From Phaeodactylum tricornutum CCAP 1055/1 (lineage: Eukaryota > Bacillariophyta > Bacillariophyceae > Surirellales > Neidiaceae): DNA of 64,000 nucleotides. The DNA is taken from NCBI RefSeq assembly GCF_000150955.2, contig NC_011682.1:654897-718896 (forward strand), read 5' to 3'. The first letter of the stretch is position 1; every line of letters starts with the position of its first letter. Below the pieces are notes generated by a model, which was not told where the DNA came from, made no database searches, and worked only from the letters and a program-made list of their open reading frames with translations. The translations under genes were made by a program, and so were the position numbers. Below, one piece after another: positions 31,801-41,539 of the stretch.

Positions 31801-31892
31801 AGCAGTCGGAAATCGACAAAGAAACTGCACTTTACGAATTGTATCAAGAAAAGCTACGGCATCTGGAAAAACCGCGGAAATCAAATGGGTAG
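28857..31892 (+). CDS. 1011-residue protein with six AT-hook/Trp repeats
   Basis: Unrecognised as a whole. The N-terminus is a charged helix (EIDRELSLISLYESELKRLK). A folded region of about 200 residues follows (FVIDFQLQNS, DLSWLAREAKP, IVWGWKWKDEHDVLRLTQ), then an acidic linker and a basic stretch at about 375-450 rich in Lys and Arg. From about residue 480 six copies of a unit occur, spaced about 80 residues apart. The consensus is F-P-R-P-R-G-R-P-x-x-G-x-x-W-D-E-x-x-G-x-W-V, at about residues 482, 564, 648, 728, 805 and 884. The RPRGRP part is a textbook AT-hook that binds AT-rich minor grooves; the Trp part is of unknown role. The last copy is degenerate (RPRGKAP). The C-terminus repeats the N-terminal helix motif (EIDKETALYELYQEKLRHLE). 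A nuclear chromatin protein is inferred. The ATG at 28857 was chosen; a second Met follows five residues later. Confidence 0.85.
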   Translation: MLHFTMAATEKSCADEIDRELSLISLYESELKRLKRKLNAQKVAQPLHSAAAPEHTGTEYGNDSEQDPLDWILQQQQTSAVSNLLASIQSHESLLRDDIEPLQTAIRQFEFTTVDKVPPRDGKPSSPHSAVSYSLKGHFLANESIHADFVIDFQLQNSRAEDKMTQTTKILGIICNLSSINEPDRDLSWLAREAKPTDSGNFASFVTKICSYLEFDVRREACLTKWGHVTVTRDHSKYLIEIPLDHDNTGTNFHLSTLSIVWGWKWKDEHDVLRLTQTAFELGLKQQDLDFLVQACGTCEKAIGIVLAQTSGDTMLFPNDEQESRTPTLPDVEQDADQEDNDSLDGGVLRENASLASSTQSLTKSPSGRRRSDYEVQRLLKIQRNQQLLEKLGLSHSSRSKPTTAEKRRPAEEQANQELETKRRKRKKELDGKRRLSGRVRLKPVTFAEEQVFHRKGSWKDSFSKRTNQIQNGEHRSLSGRIAQPRGRPPTGCAWDTRIGMWVKFNDTSDRKQDAAELMRPSSSVAAQSSSTLEANYSLVDGAFSSTRDGTAPQMNEYSSPSNGTFPRPRGRPLSGHSWDERHGIWVPGTSPGKVSQNDYGRIAPSIRGPTERLPETPNHPSFEKSPSNLRNLDHSKSGVKFSTPFAKTIPRPRGRPRSGHSWDEVHGVWVPLGKRSQSKFAYVIQPLHDRTEKLPETPNHPGFKKSVSKSSNRDLPKSDEEIKSRSATTFPRPRGRPPIGCYWDETRGCWATQLSTREVDQPTGALAPKLSRNSIFDTGALHVSARSAHINVTDHPRKPTDNFSGRFPRPRGRPRAGCIWDEVRGLWIPEMKAPETKPVLTERPTIPLPIPRTSSKSPSVTRLPFSLRPDTIQPKSSPVANSDGTYGRPRGKAPLYYGWDTHRGVWVSQSNPSVSSSRIADRSPVYESPPGQKYSNAIAMPSPAVVKVGSEIDRTRAAEGFVIREQGNPMGTGNNVAVDRKQSEIDKETALYELYQEKLRHLEKPRKSNG
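30300..31590 (+). repeat. Six-copy coding repeat: AT-hook plus W-D-E-x-x-G-x-W-V
   Basis: Units at about 30300, 30550, 30802, 31042, 31273 and 31510. Each encodes RPRGRP followed by a tryptophan-bearing 12-residue segment. Linkers between units 2-3 and 3-4 also share a peptide (TEKLPETPNHPGFKKS and TERLPETPNHPSFEKS), so the duplicated block is larger than the motif itself. Confidence 0.9.
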
Positions 31893-32386
31893 GAGTAACT
31901 CGAGTATTGCGTTGCCGACTAACTAACTAGCTTGCTCACGGGAGCACCTCGCCGCATCAGTCCTCTTGTTCGCTTCACCTTACTCGGGTCCAGGGGAGAG
32001 CGAATCGTACGAAACGCCAACCTTTGCTATTCTAACTACGCCAACGGAGAGGGATGGCACGGGTGGTAAGGAATATGGACCACGCGTAGGGTAAACTTCC
32101 TGGGGAAGGGTAGTAATTCGACGTCCGTAGTCTACGGTGTACGTCTGTAGGTCATCCGCGTGTGTACTATGCGTCGACTGCAACTGGGACTGCGTCCTCT
32201 CCGTGTTGTAAGCCTATCACTGTCTGTCTACTGTGCTGGTGTTGTCCATAAAAAAGAGTCTTCGTGCAGCTTCGTTGCGTAACGACGTGCGCTGTCAACA
32301 CTCCCACGTAGCGCGCGTACCGTACCATTGTGGGAAACAGGACCGAAACGGGCACCGGCACAAACACACCAGGTTGTTGGGGGAGC
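31893..32386. other. Intergenic, upstream of SR protein gene
   Basis: About 490 bases; no frame of interest. Expected to contain the SR-protein promoter and 5' leader. Confidence 0.5.
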
Positions 32387-33754
32387 ATGGCGTCCGAAGG
32401 AGATATTGACACGGCTGCATCAGCTTCTGGTACTACCGAGGATCCCGACTCTGGCGAAGTGATTGGTTCTGCCGCTCTGCGTCCCGTCTTCTTGGGGAAT
32501 TTGGTCCCGAATTACAGTACGGATGAAGTGACGACGCTCTTCGAACGGCCCATGCTGCCAGCCGCTGCTGCGGAAGGCGCGTATCGCCCCATTCCCGTGG
32601 ATCGGATCGATCTCAAGCGGGGGTACTGCTTTGTCTTTCTCAAGGATGCTGCTACGCAAGCGGACAAGGAACAGGCCGAGCGATTTGTGTCCGACATCAA
32701 CGGCATGTGAGTCTGTCTACCCGTTTTTTCGCAACGTACTTTCTACGTATTCTGACTACCGGAAGTTGCCTTGTGCGAATCTTTCTCTCGCTCCCGCACC
32801 TATATCATCGTGTCTTCCCTCTCTACCCTCTCCTCCGTTCGGGCACACTCTACTACGACACGTGGGAGAAGCGCGCCGTCTCCGGGCGCCGTCCGTCGAC
32901 GCAAACTCGTCCCACCCAACCAATCCGTGACTGACCTCTACGTTTTCCCTTTTTTCTTTCTTTCTTTCTGTTCTACCAATCGTCGCAGGCAAATCGCCAA
33001 CGTCTCCAACTCTCTCCGTGCCGAGTTTGCTCGTGGCGATGGTCGGGTCAAACGCAAGGAAGACGAACGGCGCAAGAACATTGCGCCCTCCGAAACTCTC
33101 TTTGTCGTTAACTTTCACGAGGAAACCACCAAAAAGGAAGACTTGCAAATGCTGTTCGAGCCGTTCGGGGAACTCGTGCGCATTGATTTGAAACGCAATT
33201 ACGCCTTTGTGCAATTCAAAACTATTGCCGAAGCGACCAAGGCCAAGGAAACGACCAACGGAGGCAAGTTGGATCAGTCCGTGTTGACGGTAGAGTACGT
33301 GGCTCGCGAACGCAACATGAACGGTGGGGGCGGCGGCGGTATGGATCGCCGCGATCGGGATCGTCGGGGACGCGACTACCGTGATCGCTACGATGACCGT
33401 CGGGGTCCTCCCAACCGGGGCATGCCCCCGCCTCCCTACATGGACGATCGACGCGGCGGTTACGACCGTCGCGGAGATCGATACGATCGTCCCGGATACG
33501 ATCGGATCGACGACCGATACCGACGGGAGCGTAGTCCCCCCGGCTATCGGGGACGCCCGCGGTCCCGCTCGCGCAGTCCACCCCGACACTACCGTTCGCG
33601 CAGTCCACCGCTGCGCTACGACGAGCGCTACGACGATCACCGCCGCCGTCCCCCGAGCCCGCCCCCCGCGGCGGATTACCGAGACCGCCGTGGTGGGGCT
33701 CCGAGTCCGGATCGGGATTATCGTGGGGACCGTGACCGTGGCTACCGCTCGTAA
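32387..33754 (+). CDS. SR-type splicing factor with two RRMs (plant RS40/RS41-like), two exons
   Basis: Exons 32387-32706 and 32989-33754 join across a 282-base intron (donor GTGAGT, acceptor CGCAG), giving 361 residues in one frame. RRM1 has RNP2 VFLGNL and RNP1-like RGYCFVFLKDA. It is followed by the basic linker and RRM2 with LFVVNFHEE, FEPFGELVRIDLKRNYAFVQF and a VEYVARERN end. The tail is about 150 residues of Arg, Asp, Tyr, Gly and RS dipeptides (PRSRSRSPP). Domain order and the RIDLKRNYAFVQF motif closely resemble the Arabidopsis RS40/RS41 group. Its role is nuclear pre-mRNA splicing by exon recognition and phosphorylation-controlled RS contacts. The intron is long for this window and falls inside RRM1, where SR genes often autoregulate by alternative splicing; that is inference. 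Confidence 0.92.
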
Positions 33755-33892
33755 ACAAGTCGGACCAGTGCCAAGGATGGACTCGGCAGTAACGCAATAT
33801 ATCTGAAAAAGGCTACTTAGTTTATGATTACTGCCCATGAAGCGCGCGTGGAGATTGATTAGGAATGAAGTCGTGAAGTGCCGGTGTTTACT

Positions 33893-35425
33893 TTAACGAT
33901 CAAAGAGCCGACTGAAACTGTTGACGGTCCGTGTCACGTACTCCTCGTAATGCGGCAACCAAAAGTCGTCCAACAAGTGGATGAGCGGAACTCCTCGACC
34001 ACTACTCCCAATTGTAGCGCAGCCGCCGTCCATACTTTCATCATCGTAGCAATCGTCCTCATCGTCGTCGACGTCCACTATTCCGGCTTTGCCGTGTAGT
34101 AATCGTAACAAGCGCTCACCGTCCTGGCCCAAACCGAGCATCAGAGCTACGTCTTGGGCGGAAGCACGCCCCTCGAGTTCATCAAACAATGACAACCCGA
34201 GGGAGATGGGGCAAGATTTCGGACCACTTGTCACGTTGCTACGTGTTGAGAAATCTGGGGCCGACAAACGTTCGATTGACCATTTCTCGTCCGTCGAATC
34301 GGACGCATATTCGTGCTCAGGAATGCACTCCAGCTGGCTCTTGTGATTTTCTAGATGTCGGAAGCCTGTTGGTGATGCAGCAATGGCGGCTTTTTCCCAG
34401 GATCCGAAATCTGCTAAAGCGTTGCGGGCGTGGACTGCCGACGGGACGGGCGACAGCATCGTAGTGCTTGTAATGTTGTTAGGAGTTGTCGCAGGTAAGG
34501 AACCAACGAAACGACTGGCGTGGCAAAGGTTGTCTAGCGGAGACGTAGAGTGTGCAAAAACTTTTTGTCGTTGACGTCGCATCGATTGAACGGCTCGGGT
34601 CAAGAGGGATTGGCGTTGATCGAAGAATAAGCGGGAACTTGGCTTCCGTCGACCATGCCGACGCCGTTTGGTTACGATAGTAGATATGGTAGTCGTATCC
34701 TCCGGTGGTACATCATCTCGTTCTTCATCTAAACTATATTCCTCCTCCATGGTACTGACGCTTCCCGGCGATAATTCACGGCGGCGCGCTTGGCGCAAGA
34801 GCGAACGGGCCAAGAGACGACCACGTTGCTGGTTCAAGGTTGCCCATGTATTGGGTGACTTGATAACCGACATCGAGGCAGAGGAAGGCTGATCTTTGCT
34901 GGAAAAGGCACTGGCAAAGGAGGAATTCAAAAGAACCGATTCGGACTCCGTGAGCCGCTGATGCGCCGGCGACCCATCGTCGTCCGCAAAAATGTATTGA
35001 TCGCCTTCCGAAAGTTGTCGTTCAAAGTAAAGGTCTGCGCTGCTAAAGATCGAGGATTCTTCCGTAACAATCGAACGGTTGCTTTCATCCAAGGATTCTC
35101 GGTTGAGAAAGTGACTCTTTCTTCGATCAGCGACGACACGAGAAATACGAATGTCACTACCTTCATCACTACTGGTGTAAATCATACTAGTTTCAATACC
35201 GACCCCATCCAAAGACGAAGCCACTTCGTGCTCTTCGATCAAATCCAGGTCGGAAGAGGACGACGAAGACACGACACTGCTGTTGTGACTACCAACTCCG
35301 TCGCCGAGTGCATCATCAAAACTACTCTCCTGGTCGTATTCCGCGTTTGCACCAAAGTAGAAGCGCCCTGGGGTCCGAGAGTCGTCCACTAGAGAGATTT
35401 GGTCGTACGTGCATCTTCTTTCCAT
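33893..35425 (-). CDS. Unrecognised 510-residue Ser/Asp-rich protein
   Basis: A single intron-free frame from the ATG at 35425. The protein is dominated by Ser and acidic residues (SSVVSSSSSSDLDLIEEHE) with many potential CK2 sites. A basic patch, ITKRRRHGRRKPSSR-like, near residue 255 may be a nuclear localisation signal. An acidic run (VDVDDDEDDCYDDESMD) lies near residue 460, and a short ordered-looking C-terminus follows (VPLIHLLDDFWLPHYEEYV). No known domain, leader or membrane segment. Its converging 3' end lies about 140 bases from the SR-protein gene. Likely a lineage-specific regulatory protein; no function proposed. Confidence 0.72.
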   Translation of the reverse strand: MERRCTYDQISLVDDSRTPGRFYFGANAEYDQESSFDDALGDGVGSHNSSVVSSSSSSDLDLIEEHEVASSLDGVGIETSMIYTSSDEGSDIRISRVVADRRKSHFLNRESLDESNRSIVTEESSIFSSADLYFERQLSEGDQYIFADDDGSPAHQRLTESESVLLNSSFASAFSSKDQPSSASMSVIKSPNTWATLNQQRGRLLARSLLRQARRRELSPGSVSTMEEEYSLDEERDDVPPEDTTTISTIVTKRRRHGRRKPSSRLFFDQRQSLLTRAVQSMRRQRQKVFAHSTSPLDNLCHASRFVGSLPATTPNNITSTTMLSPVPSAVHARNALADFGSWEKAAIAASPTGFRHLENHKSQLECIPEHEYASDSTDEKWSIERLSAPDFSTRSNVTSGPKSCPISLGLSLFDELEGRASAQDVALMLGLGQDGERLLRLLHGKAGIVDVDDDEDDCYDDESMDGGCATIGSSGRGVPLIHLLDDFWLPHYEEYVTRTVNSFSRLFDR

Positions 35426-36175
35426 AGCGAGAGACCTACTAGAGGTATCGACAATCTCTGCGGATGTTGTGCGATGGATTCCGATTGCTCCTTTTGGTGT
35501 CGGCGTATGTTGATGTTCTTACGTAGACTCGCCATGAGCGGGCGTCGGCAGGCCGAGCCAAGCTCGCAAACAAATTGCACATTTGCGAATTTTACATATA
35601 GCCGCTCGACCAAGGAAATTTCAAAGGACGACTATTTATTTGAAAAACCGTACCTTTGCAATGTGTCACACAAAAAACGTTTTTTTAACTTAAGCACCAT
35701 TCCGAGAGAAGAGTTTGTATGGCAGCACATTTTCCTAGCAGTAAATTTTACATCTGACTGTGAATTGATTTGTGTACACGTATAACACTTCGCCTCTTAC
35801 CAACGAACACGATGGCTACCAATTTCGAGTATATACGGACAACTGTAAACGAATGCTGTGTATATGCCACACTGATGTGAACTATCAGGAGCTACATGAA
35901 AGACGACACAGCGAGATCCTTGGGCGAAAGGACGAAGCTTCTGCAGGAATTTTCCATCGCTCACAGGATTATTGACAGTGAATGGACGTCGCGACATCAC
36001 GCCTGCCAGTCCTTTAATCCACAAAGACTGTTATCCCTTTGGAACACAGAAGCGCAAGTGGAACAGTATATATCTAAAGCTGGTAGTATACGTCTTCCTT
36101 GGGAAATCGTGGATCTCAAACTTCGGCGATCTCTGTAACATCGGCTTTGGGTGGTGGATTGTTTCGATACTTGTC
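35426..36175. other. Intergenic between two minus-strand genes
   Basis: About 750 bases, AT-richer than the flanking genes. It contains the 510-residue gene's promoter and the 3' UTR of the 1611-residue gene. No feature recognised. Confidence 0.5.
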
Positions 36176-39100
36176 TTACAAGTCCTTGAGGTCCGCAGAA
36201 GTCATTACATTATCTGTAAGGGTATTTGCTGGTAATGACGTTCCTGGTTTTGGATTGATGTCGCAAACTACAGTAGTTTCCAACGACGGTTGGATCGGTG
36301 TCTTGCCTTGACCATCGTCCAGAGACTCAACTTCGCGTTTTCGGCGCTTGGTGGCAGGTTTGGATAGTCGGTGAGTCGGTGATCGCTTTGAAGCGCACTT
36401 TTTGTTGCCTTGTTTTATTCCGCTCTTTAAATTCGGGATGGAAGTTTTTTTTGTCATCTTCTTGGGCTTTGCTATTGGCAATGGTCGTCCCTCGACTAGC
36501 TTCTGCTCAACAGGATCCCATCCGTATCCTTGCGGTACCCAAAAGCCGTATACGCTCGCCCAGGTCCAATCCCGTGGCGCAGAGCTCTCGGGAGCCTCGT
36601 ACGAGTGGAATCTGTCAGACTCTACGAGCGGATCACGGGAATGACGGGTGCCGTCTGCATGCTCAACAAAGCCGGCCTTGTAAGCAGTTTTTAAACTGCG
36701 TGCACCGTCACGTACGTCTTCGACCTCTCCAACTTGAACCATTCGCGTAAAAACCGTCTGAAAGAAAGCAGTAGCAAACAGACGGTTTGAGATATATTCT
36801 GGGTCTTCAACAGTTGCCCCCTTCTCCTTCTGTCCGGCACGTACCATGCATCTATTCCGTGTGTGCGGCTTAAAAGCCTCGTAGTTTGTTAGCGTAAAGG
36901 CAACAGAGAAGTAGCCTTTCCAAGCAATGGAGTCCTTTATAGCCTCGCGCATTTGGCGAGTAACAGCGCCTCGGACCAAAGGGTCCCCGCTTCGTGTTTC
37001 GTATACCTGATCAAGACACCTCTTTTCAACAATAGCGGCGATATTCAACCCTCGAGAAGATAACCAATCCAAGCATTTGCACTCGTCCTTATTTGACATC
37101 AAAACAAGTCGGGGCGACTTCACATTCCAGCATTTGTTTACAAGAGAAATAATCGCAGGCTCGACGGCTGCATGGGAGGGTCCGTACATGTAACAAAGCA
37201 GATAAATTTTGTAACATAACAGCTCCATATCGTCAGATACGTTGACAAGCTTTTCACAGTCAGTTGTAAATTGACCGGTGCTGATGAATTCTTGTCCTGG
37301 GAGATCATTATCATATGTTCTATTTCGCATCTGTGCCGACAACTGCTCCTTTCTGTCCACAACTTCGGTGATGACCTCATCGAGCCAGTCGACAGGATCA
37401 CTAAACGTAAGTCTTTTCGTCGTATTTTGTTGATTGGTCTCCTCTGGAGATTCTACAGGTACCTGCCTTGCTGCAGGTCTCTGAGACAGTATACGACAAA
37501 TTCGAACCGAATCGCTAGTGAGTGCACGAATCCTCTTAGAGGATAGGCTATTGAACAAGCCTTCCCAAATTCCATGACGGTGCTTCATCCAGCCTTCTCT
37601 AACAACTCGTTCACGGTGCTGGTGATCTATATTCAAATCTTTTCGTACTAAAGCACAATCTAGACAAAATTTGCACTTGCCTTGCTTTTGCTGCGAGACG
37701 CGATGAGCCAAATTCCCAATTTCCTGGATCAACCATCGCCAATTTTTCAAGTCAGTAGGATCTTGCTCCAGTGCGGATGCTGCTGCTTCCAATCGAGCAT
37801 CCTTGCAAACTTCCATCTCGTAGAGTATGTTTCTGGCCTCAAGCGACTGTTCCTTTCTTGACCACATCATTAAGTGTCGCTGGTGCATCTGGCGAATGAC
37901 TCGAAAGGTATCTTTACTTTGGGCTGGTGCCCCAATCATCAAAGCAAGGGCCTGCTTCCATTCCAAAAAGGACTTCATCACAAGATGAGAACGGGACGTT
38001 TCTTGACGCTGAACAAGACCGCAGAGAAGTTTAAAGGCCTTGGCCGTCTCACGGCGAAGTTGATTGAACTTTGAAAGCATCTGCCTAACTCCGTGAGTGT
38101 CGCTTGACTCGGCTACGTGACCAGTCAACAAAACGAGGGCTCTTTGTTCTCTTTCTTTAGACGTCAATTGTGAGGGGTAACAACGGGCACCTGAGCCGAT
38201 CTTGTTTCCTGAACTTAACAGAAGGGCACTGGCAAGCCCCCCTATGTACCAAGCATGATACTCAGTATTTGTAGGCTCGCGATCCACACAACGTGAAAAG
38301 CTGACAGTCGCTTGATATATGGCATGTTCCAGTTGCGCAACGTTGATTCCGATCGATCTGGATGCAACCGACTGATCAAACAGAAGCCCATTATCTTCCA
38401 AATGCTGCAGAGTACTGCGAAACACATCAAATGGAGTACGAAACACATCGTGATCAAGAGGGCTTCCCAAAATCCTGGCCGCTGATTCGGGCAATACCTT
38501 GGCGATCTGCAGGAGCCCAAACGATAGGTGAGGGCGAGAAAAGAACTCGAGACCGTTGTGCTCAATGCGATCTCCGAGATAATTCACCAAGCGTTCCGCT
38601 ATTGCGTCGACGCCTATCTCTGCTTCCTCTGGGTTGGCATTACTTAATATGCTCTCCTCGTCCGATACTTCTCCGGACATTGACTCATTCTCTTTATCCG
38701 ATACGCCTTCGCCGCGTTGATTGGAGACTGTGGCAACCCCATTCAGAGACATGTTAATAAAATCCATTACGGCGTAATTGAGAGCAACCAGTGGAACTTC
38801 CACTGGCTCTTTCCAAGCAATGGCGTACCGTTTGTACCAGTTGGATGTGTTGCTCGTAATTGTTTCTTGAAGTAGCTTCCGCAGGAGTGCGCACGACTTT
38901 TTGTACGTCGTCTTCGTCGTCGTCGACAACCGTGCCGTCGCTATTTGCGCAACCAACAAAGCCGACGCCAAGACAACGCATTTGTGGTCAACCTTACTCC
39001 AGTACGAGACAGTACTATTCCTATCAGCTGTCCCGAACTCTATTCCAGTTACATCCATAGGCAAAGTGGGTTTTGGAGGAATTGTTCCGGGCAAGAAGAC

Positions 39101-41011
39101 ATATGGTGTCTGGGGTGCAAAACTTCGTGTACGGTTGTTGGCGCGAATCGATCCCACACGTGGCAAGGAGGTGGTGGCATCCCAAGGTACGGCCGAAATC
39201 TTGTATTTTTTCTGAAGCTCCTGGCGGATCCGATCTGCTGCGCGGGGAAGGGCTTTTCCTAGATCAGTTTGGAAGCCAATCAAATCCAAAGGACCAGTAG
39301 AGTTACGATCCGGTGTAAGACCCAGCAACTCGGCCACCTCACGACGGTTCTTCCAAGTGTTTCGCACAAAAAGCTGCAGCATGTCACCGTGGATCCCTGT
39401 CCAGAGACGGACTAAACTGGACTGATCGTTTTCGTATAGCGTCTTTTGACACAATAGCCGCAACGTGCGAGTGCTCAACGCCAAAGCACCGTCGTCAAAC
39501 AATCCCGCCATTCCTACTGTAAGCTGAGCGGCCATTTGTAGTGCGTAACATCGATGAAAGTGAAAGGGCAAATTGGTCGAGCATGTCGGTTGCCGGTAGG
39601 GAAAATTCCTCGGTACGGGTGGCAGTTTGTTCAACGCGTCGCTGAACCGATTCGAATGGAACGTGCCTATCGTCACCGTGTTCGACGAGCCCGAAACTAT
39701 CTCCTGATCGTCGGTATCGTTATCTTGTTCTAATACTTGATCCGGAACACGGACAAAGCCATGCTTTTTCACGTACTCCCAATAATTGACGGGTATTTCG
39801 TGATCACGGGGTACCGCATAACCAAGACTGTAAAAGTCCAGGCGCTCACTCCACGGTCGCAAATCCTTTGTACCACCTTCGGATGCTGCCATTGCATGAT
39901 TCCTTTGTTCCCGTAGCGAACTCTTCACTAAACGACGGTATATTGCGTCCTGTTCCTCGTCCGAAGTGTCGACATAGGGATCTACCGAACCGCGCTCTTT
40001 CTTAACCATGGCAGTGTTCTCGTCATCCTTTGGTTCCTCCTCGAGTACGGGGTCCGCTTGCCTTTTAGCAAATACAGATGTCGCCGAATCGATCTGGTTT
40101 GCTCTAGTATTTGTTGGATTGTTTATGTGTGGTTCTGGTCGAATACGCCACACTCGTTCAATGGTCCGAGACACGACGTTGCCAACATCCGGTTCGTCTC
40201 GATAATCGTACTTGCGTTTCTGCCATCGATTCCTTACCACCGCCCATTCCGCGGTAAGTTCGTATTTTCGTTGCTTCACGGCGTAATACTCGGGTGTTTT
40301 GGGTGGTTTTGGTTTGGGTGGCGGCCGGGATCGTCTGCGCCGTCGTTGGTTTTGCGGCTCCGATTGGATATCGACGGTGGCGACTGGCGGGAGTGTTGCA
40401 GCGGTACCCCGGACCGTTTCTAAACGAGCCGGGATGTAGTGCGTAGCGGATTGTACCAACTTTTGCAGGGGCGCACGGGAATCGATCGTTTGCTGTTGAG
40501 CGGGTAGTGGTGGTGGCGATGACGGACGAGGACGACTGCTTTTGGGGAATCCGTGGTGGGTGGATCGGGATTGTTTCGGAATGTCGTGAACGTTGGCGGC
40601 TTGATACAAGGCATTCAAACGAGCCGCCGCATTCGATTCGTCAAGGTAAGGATTTTGGTACAGTTCATCAGTAGGGCCGGTATTCCGGTCGTCTGTTGGC
40701 GGTAGCGATGGGGGGACGGCATTGGTTCGATGGGTGTCGTGGAGGGGACCATTCCCGGCAGAAGGCACATCCGATGGAAGGTTGGTGCTATCCAGTGCGG
40801 AGACCGAATGACTAGCGAATCCGGGAGGAACGTCGTGTTCGTCCACGTCGTTCCCATCAACTTCCTCGACCTTTCCGACTGGTGGTCGGGCGGAGGAAGA
40901 AGAAAAAGCACTGTGGTTATGAGGCTCGTGCGCGTCGGCATCGGATAACGGAACGTCGGTATTGGGTTTGGGCGGTGGGTTTGAACCGTAAATTAACGAC
41001 CTCAAGTCCAT
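36176..41011 (-). CDS. Unrecognised 1611-residue, probably nuclear protein
   Basis: One uninterrupted 4.8-kb frame starting with ATG. The first 330 residues are disordered, rich in Pro, Ser, Asn and Arg (RRRRRSRPPPKPKPPKTPEYY). From about 400 to 1500 the sequence looks folded and mainly helical (LDFYSLGYAVPRDHEIPVNY, QMAAQLTVGMAGLFDDGALA, AWKGYFSVAFTLTNYEAF). A Cys cluster (KCKFCLDCALVRKDLN) near residue 1110 could bind metal. The end carries Lys/Arg clusters (KPATKRRKREVES) typical of nuclear import. Near residue 1500 is TWASVYGFWVPQGYGWDP, which resembles the Trp motif repeated in the AT-hook protein 5 kb away. The large helical build suggests a scaffold in transcription or ribosome biogenesis, but I could match no family. 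Confidence 0.8.
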   Translation of the reverse strand: MDLRSLIYGSNPPPKPNTDVPLSDADAHEPHNHSAFSSSSARPPVGKVEEVDGNDVDEHDVPPGFASHSVSALDSTNLPSDVPSAGNGPLHDTHRTNAVPPSLPPTDDRNTGPTDELYQNPYLDESNAAARLNALYQAANVHDIPKQSRSTHHGFPKSSRPRPSSPPPLPAQQQTIDSRAPLQKLVQSATHYIPARLETVRGTAATLPPVATVDIQSEPQNQRRRRRSRPPPKPKPPKTPEYYAVKQRKYELTAEWAVVRNRWQKRKYDYRDEPDVGNVVSRTIERVWRIRPEPHINNPTNTRANQIDSATSVFAKRQADPVLEEEPKDDENTAMVKKERGSVDPYVDTSDEEQDAIYRRLVKSSLREQRNHAMAASEGGTKDLRPWSERLDFYSLGYAVPRDHEIPVNYWEYVKKHGFVRVPDQVLEQDNDTDDQEIVSGSSNTVTIGTFHSNRFSDALNKLPPVPRNFPYRQPTCSTNLPFHFHRCYALQMAAQLTVGMAGLFDDGALALSTRTLRLLCQKTLYENDQSSLVRLWTGIHGDMLQLFVRNTWKNRREVAELLGLTPDRNSTGPLDLIGFQTDLGKALPRAADRIRQELQKKYKISAVPWDATTSLPRVGSIRANNRTRSFAPQTPYVFLPGTIPPKPTLPMDVTGIEFGTADRNSTVSYWSKVDHKCVVLASALLVAQIATARLSTTTKTTYKKSCALLRKLLQETITSNTSNWYKRYAIAWKEPVEVPLVALNYAVMDFINMSLNGVATVSNQRGEGVSDKENESMSGEVSDEESILSNANPEEAEIGVDAIAERLVNYLGDRIEHNGLEFFSRPHLSFGLLQIAKVLPESAARILGSPLDHDVFRTPFDVFRSTLQHLEDNGLLFDQSVASRSIGINVAQLEHAIYQATVSFSRCVDREPTNTEYHAWYIGGLASALLLSSGNKIGSGARCYPSQLTSKEREQRALVLLTGHVAESSDTHGVRQMLSKFNQLRRETAKAFKLLCGLVQRQETSRSHLVMKSFLEWKQALALMIGAPAQSKDTFRVIRQMHQRHLMMWSRKEQSLEARNILYEMEVCKDARLEAAASALEQDPTDLKNWRWLIQEIGNLAHRVSQQKQGKCKFCLDCALVRKDLNIDHQHRERVVREGWMKHRHGIWEGLFNSLSSKRIRALTSDSVRICRILSQRPAARQVPVESPEETNQQNTTKRLTFSDPVDWLDEVITEVVDRKEQLSAQMRNRTYDNDLPGQEFISTGQFTTDCEKLVNVSDDMELLCYKIYLLCYMYGPSHAAVEPAIISLVNKCWNVKSPRLVLMSNKDECKCLDWLSSRGLNIAAIVEKRCLDQVYETRSGDPLVRGAVTRQMREAIKDSIAWKGYFSVAFTLTNYEAFKPHTRNRCMVRAGQKEKGATVEDPEYISNRLFATAFFQTVFTRMVQVGEVEDVRDGARSLKTAYKAGFVEHADGTRHSRDPLVESDRFHSYEAPESSAPRDWTWASVYGFWVPQGYGWDPVEQKLVEGRPLPIAKPKKMTKKTSIPNLKSGIKQGNKKCASKRSPTHRLSKPATKRRKREVESLDDGQGKTPIQPSLETTVVCDINPKPGTSLPANTLTDNVMTSADLKDL

Positions 41012-41539
41012 GGCCCAGCTTCATCCAACAAAACGACGCGCTCGATCGAATTGAAGCAACGGAAATTCACAAGGGATACTTCTTTCGGTGGAGTTAGAGA
41101 GTTCTCCAGGATTGATTTTGTGCCAGTACGTGCTGGTCTCTGTTTGCAGTCAACAGTAAATATACTCTACTAGTTAGTGACATTGTATTCCTACTGCGAG
41201 GAGAATTTCTGGGAAAGAATTGTCGACCGACTCGTTACGTTAGTCCTTGAACCCTATCATTGGTAGAAAACTTAGGGTATTTGGGTGCTCAGGAAGGCGT
41301 ACCGACAGTTCATTGACGGACCTTCCTTGGTACGTTCATATCTACGTACACCGGACCGTATACGCATCCGGAAGAGTCGATACAGCAGCCCGCAACCGAC
41401 GACGCCTCACTCCCTCTCCATTGACCATGTTCGTCAGTAAAGCCTGGCTTACTGTTAGTTCTGCATCGAATCTCCAATTTAGTCGTTTGTACTAGCGCTC
41501 AGGGTCACCAGCCTCTTTCTATTCTCACTCTCGACTATA
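41012..41539. other. Divergent intergenic region
   Basis: About 530 bases between the divergent 1611-residue gene and the bL34 gene; a probable bidirectional promoter. No further structure seen. Confidence 0.5.
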
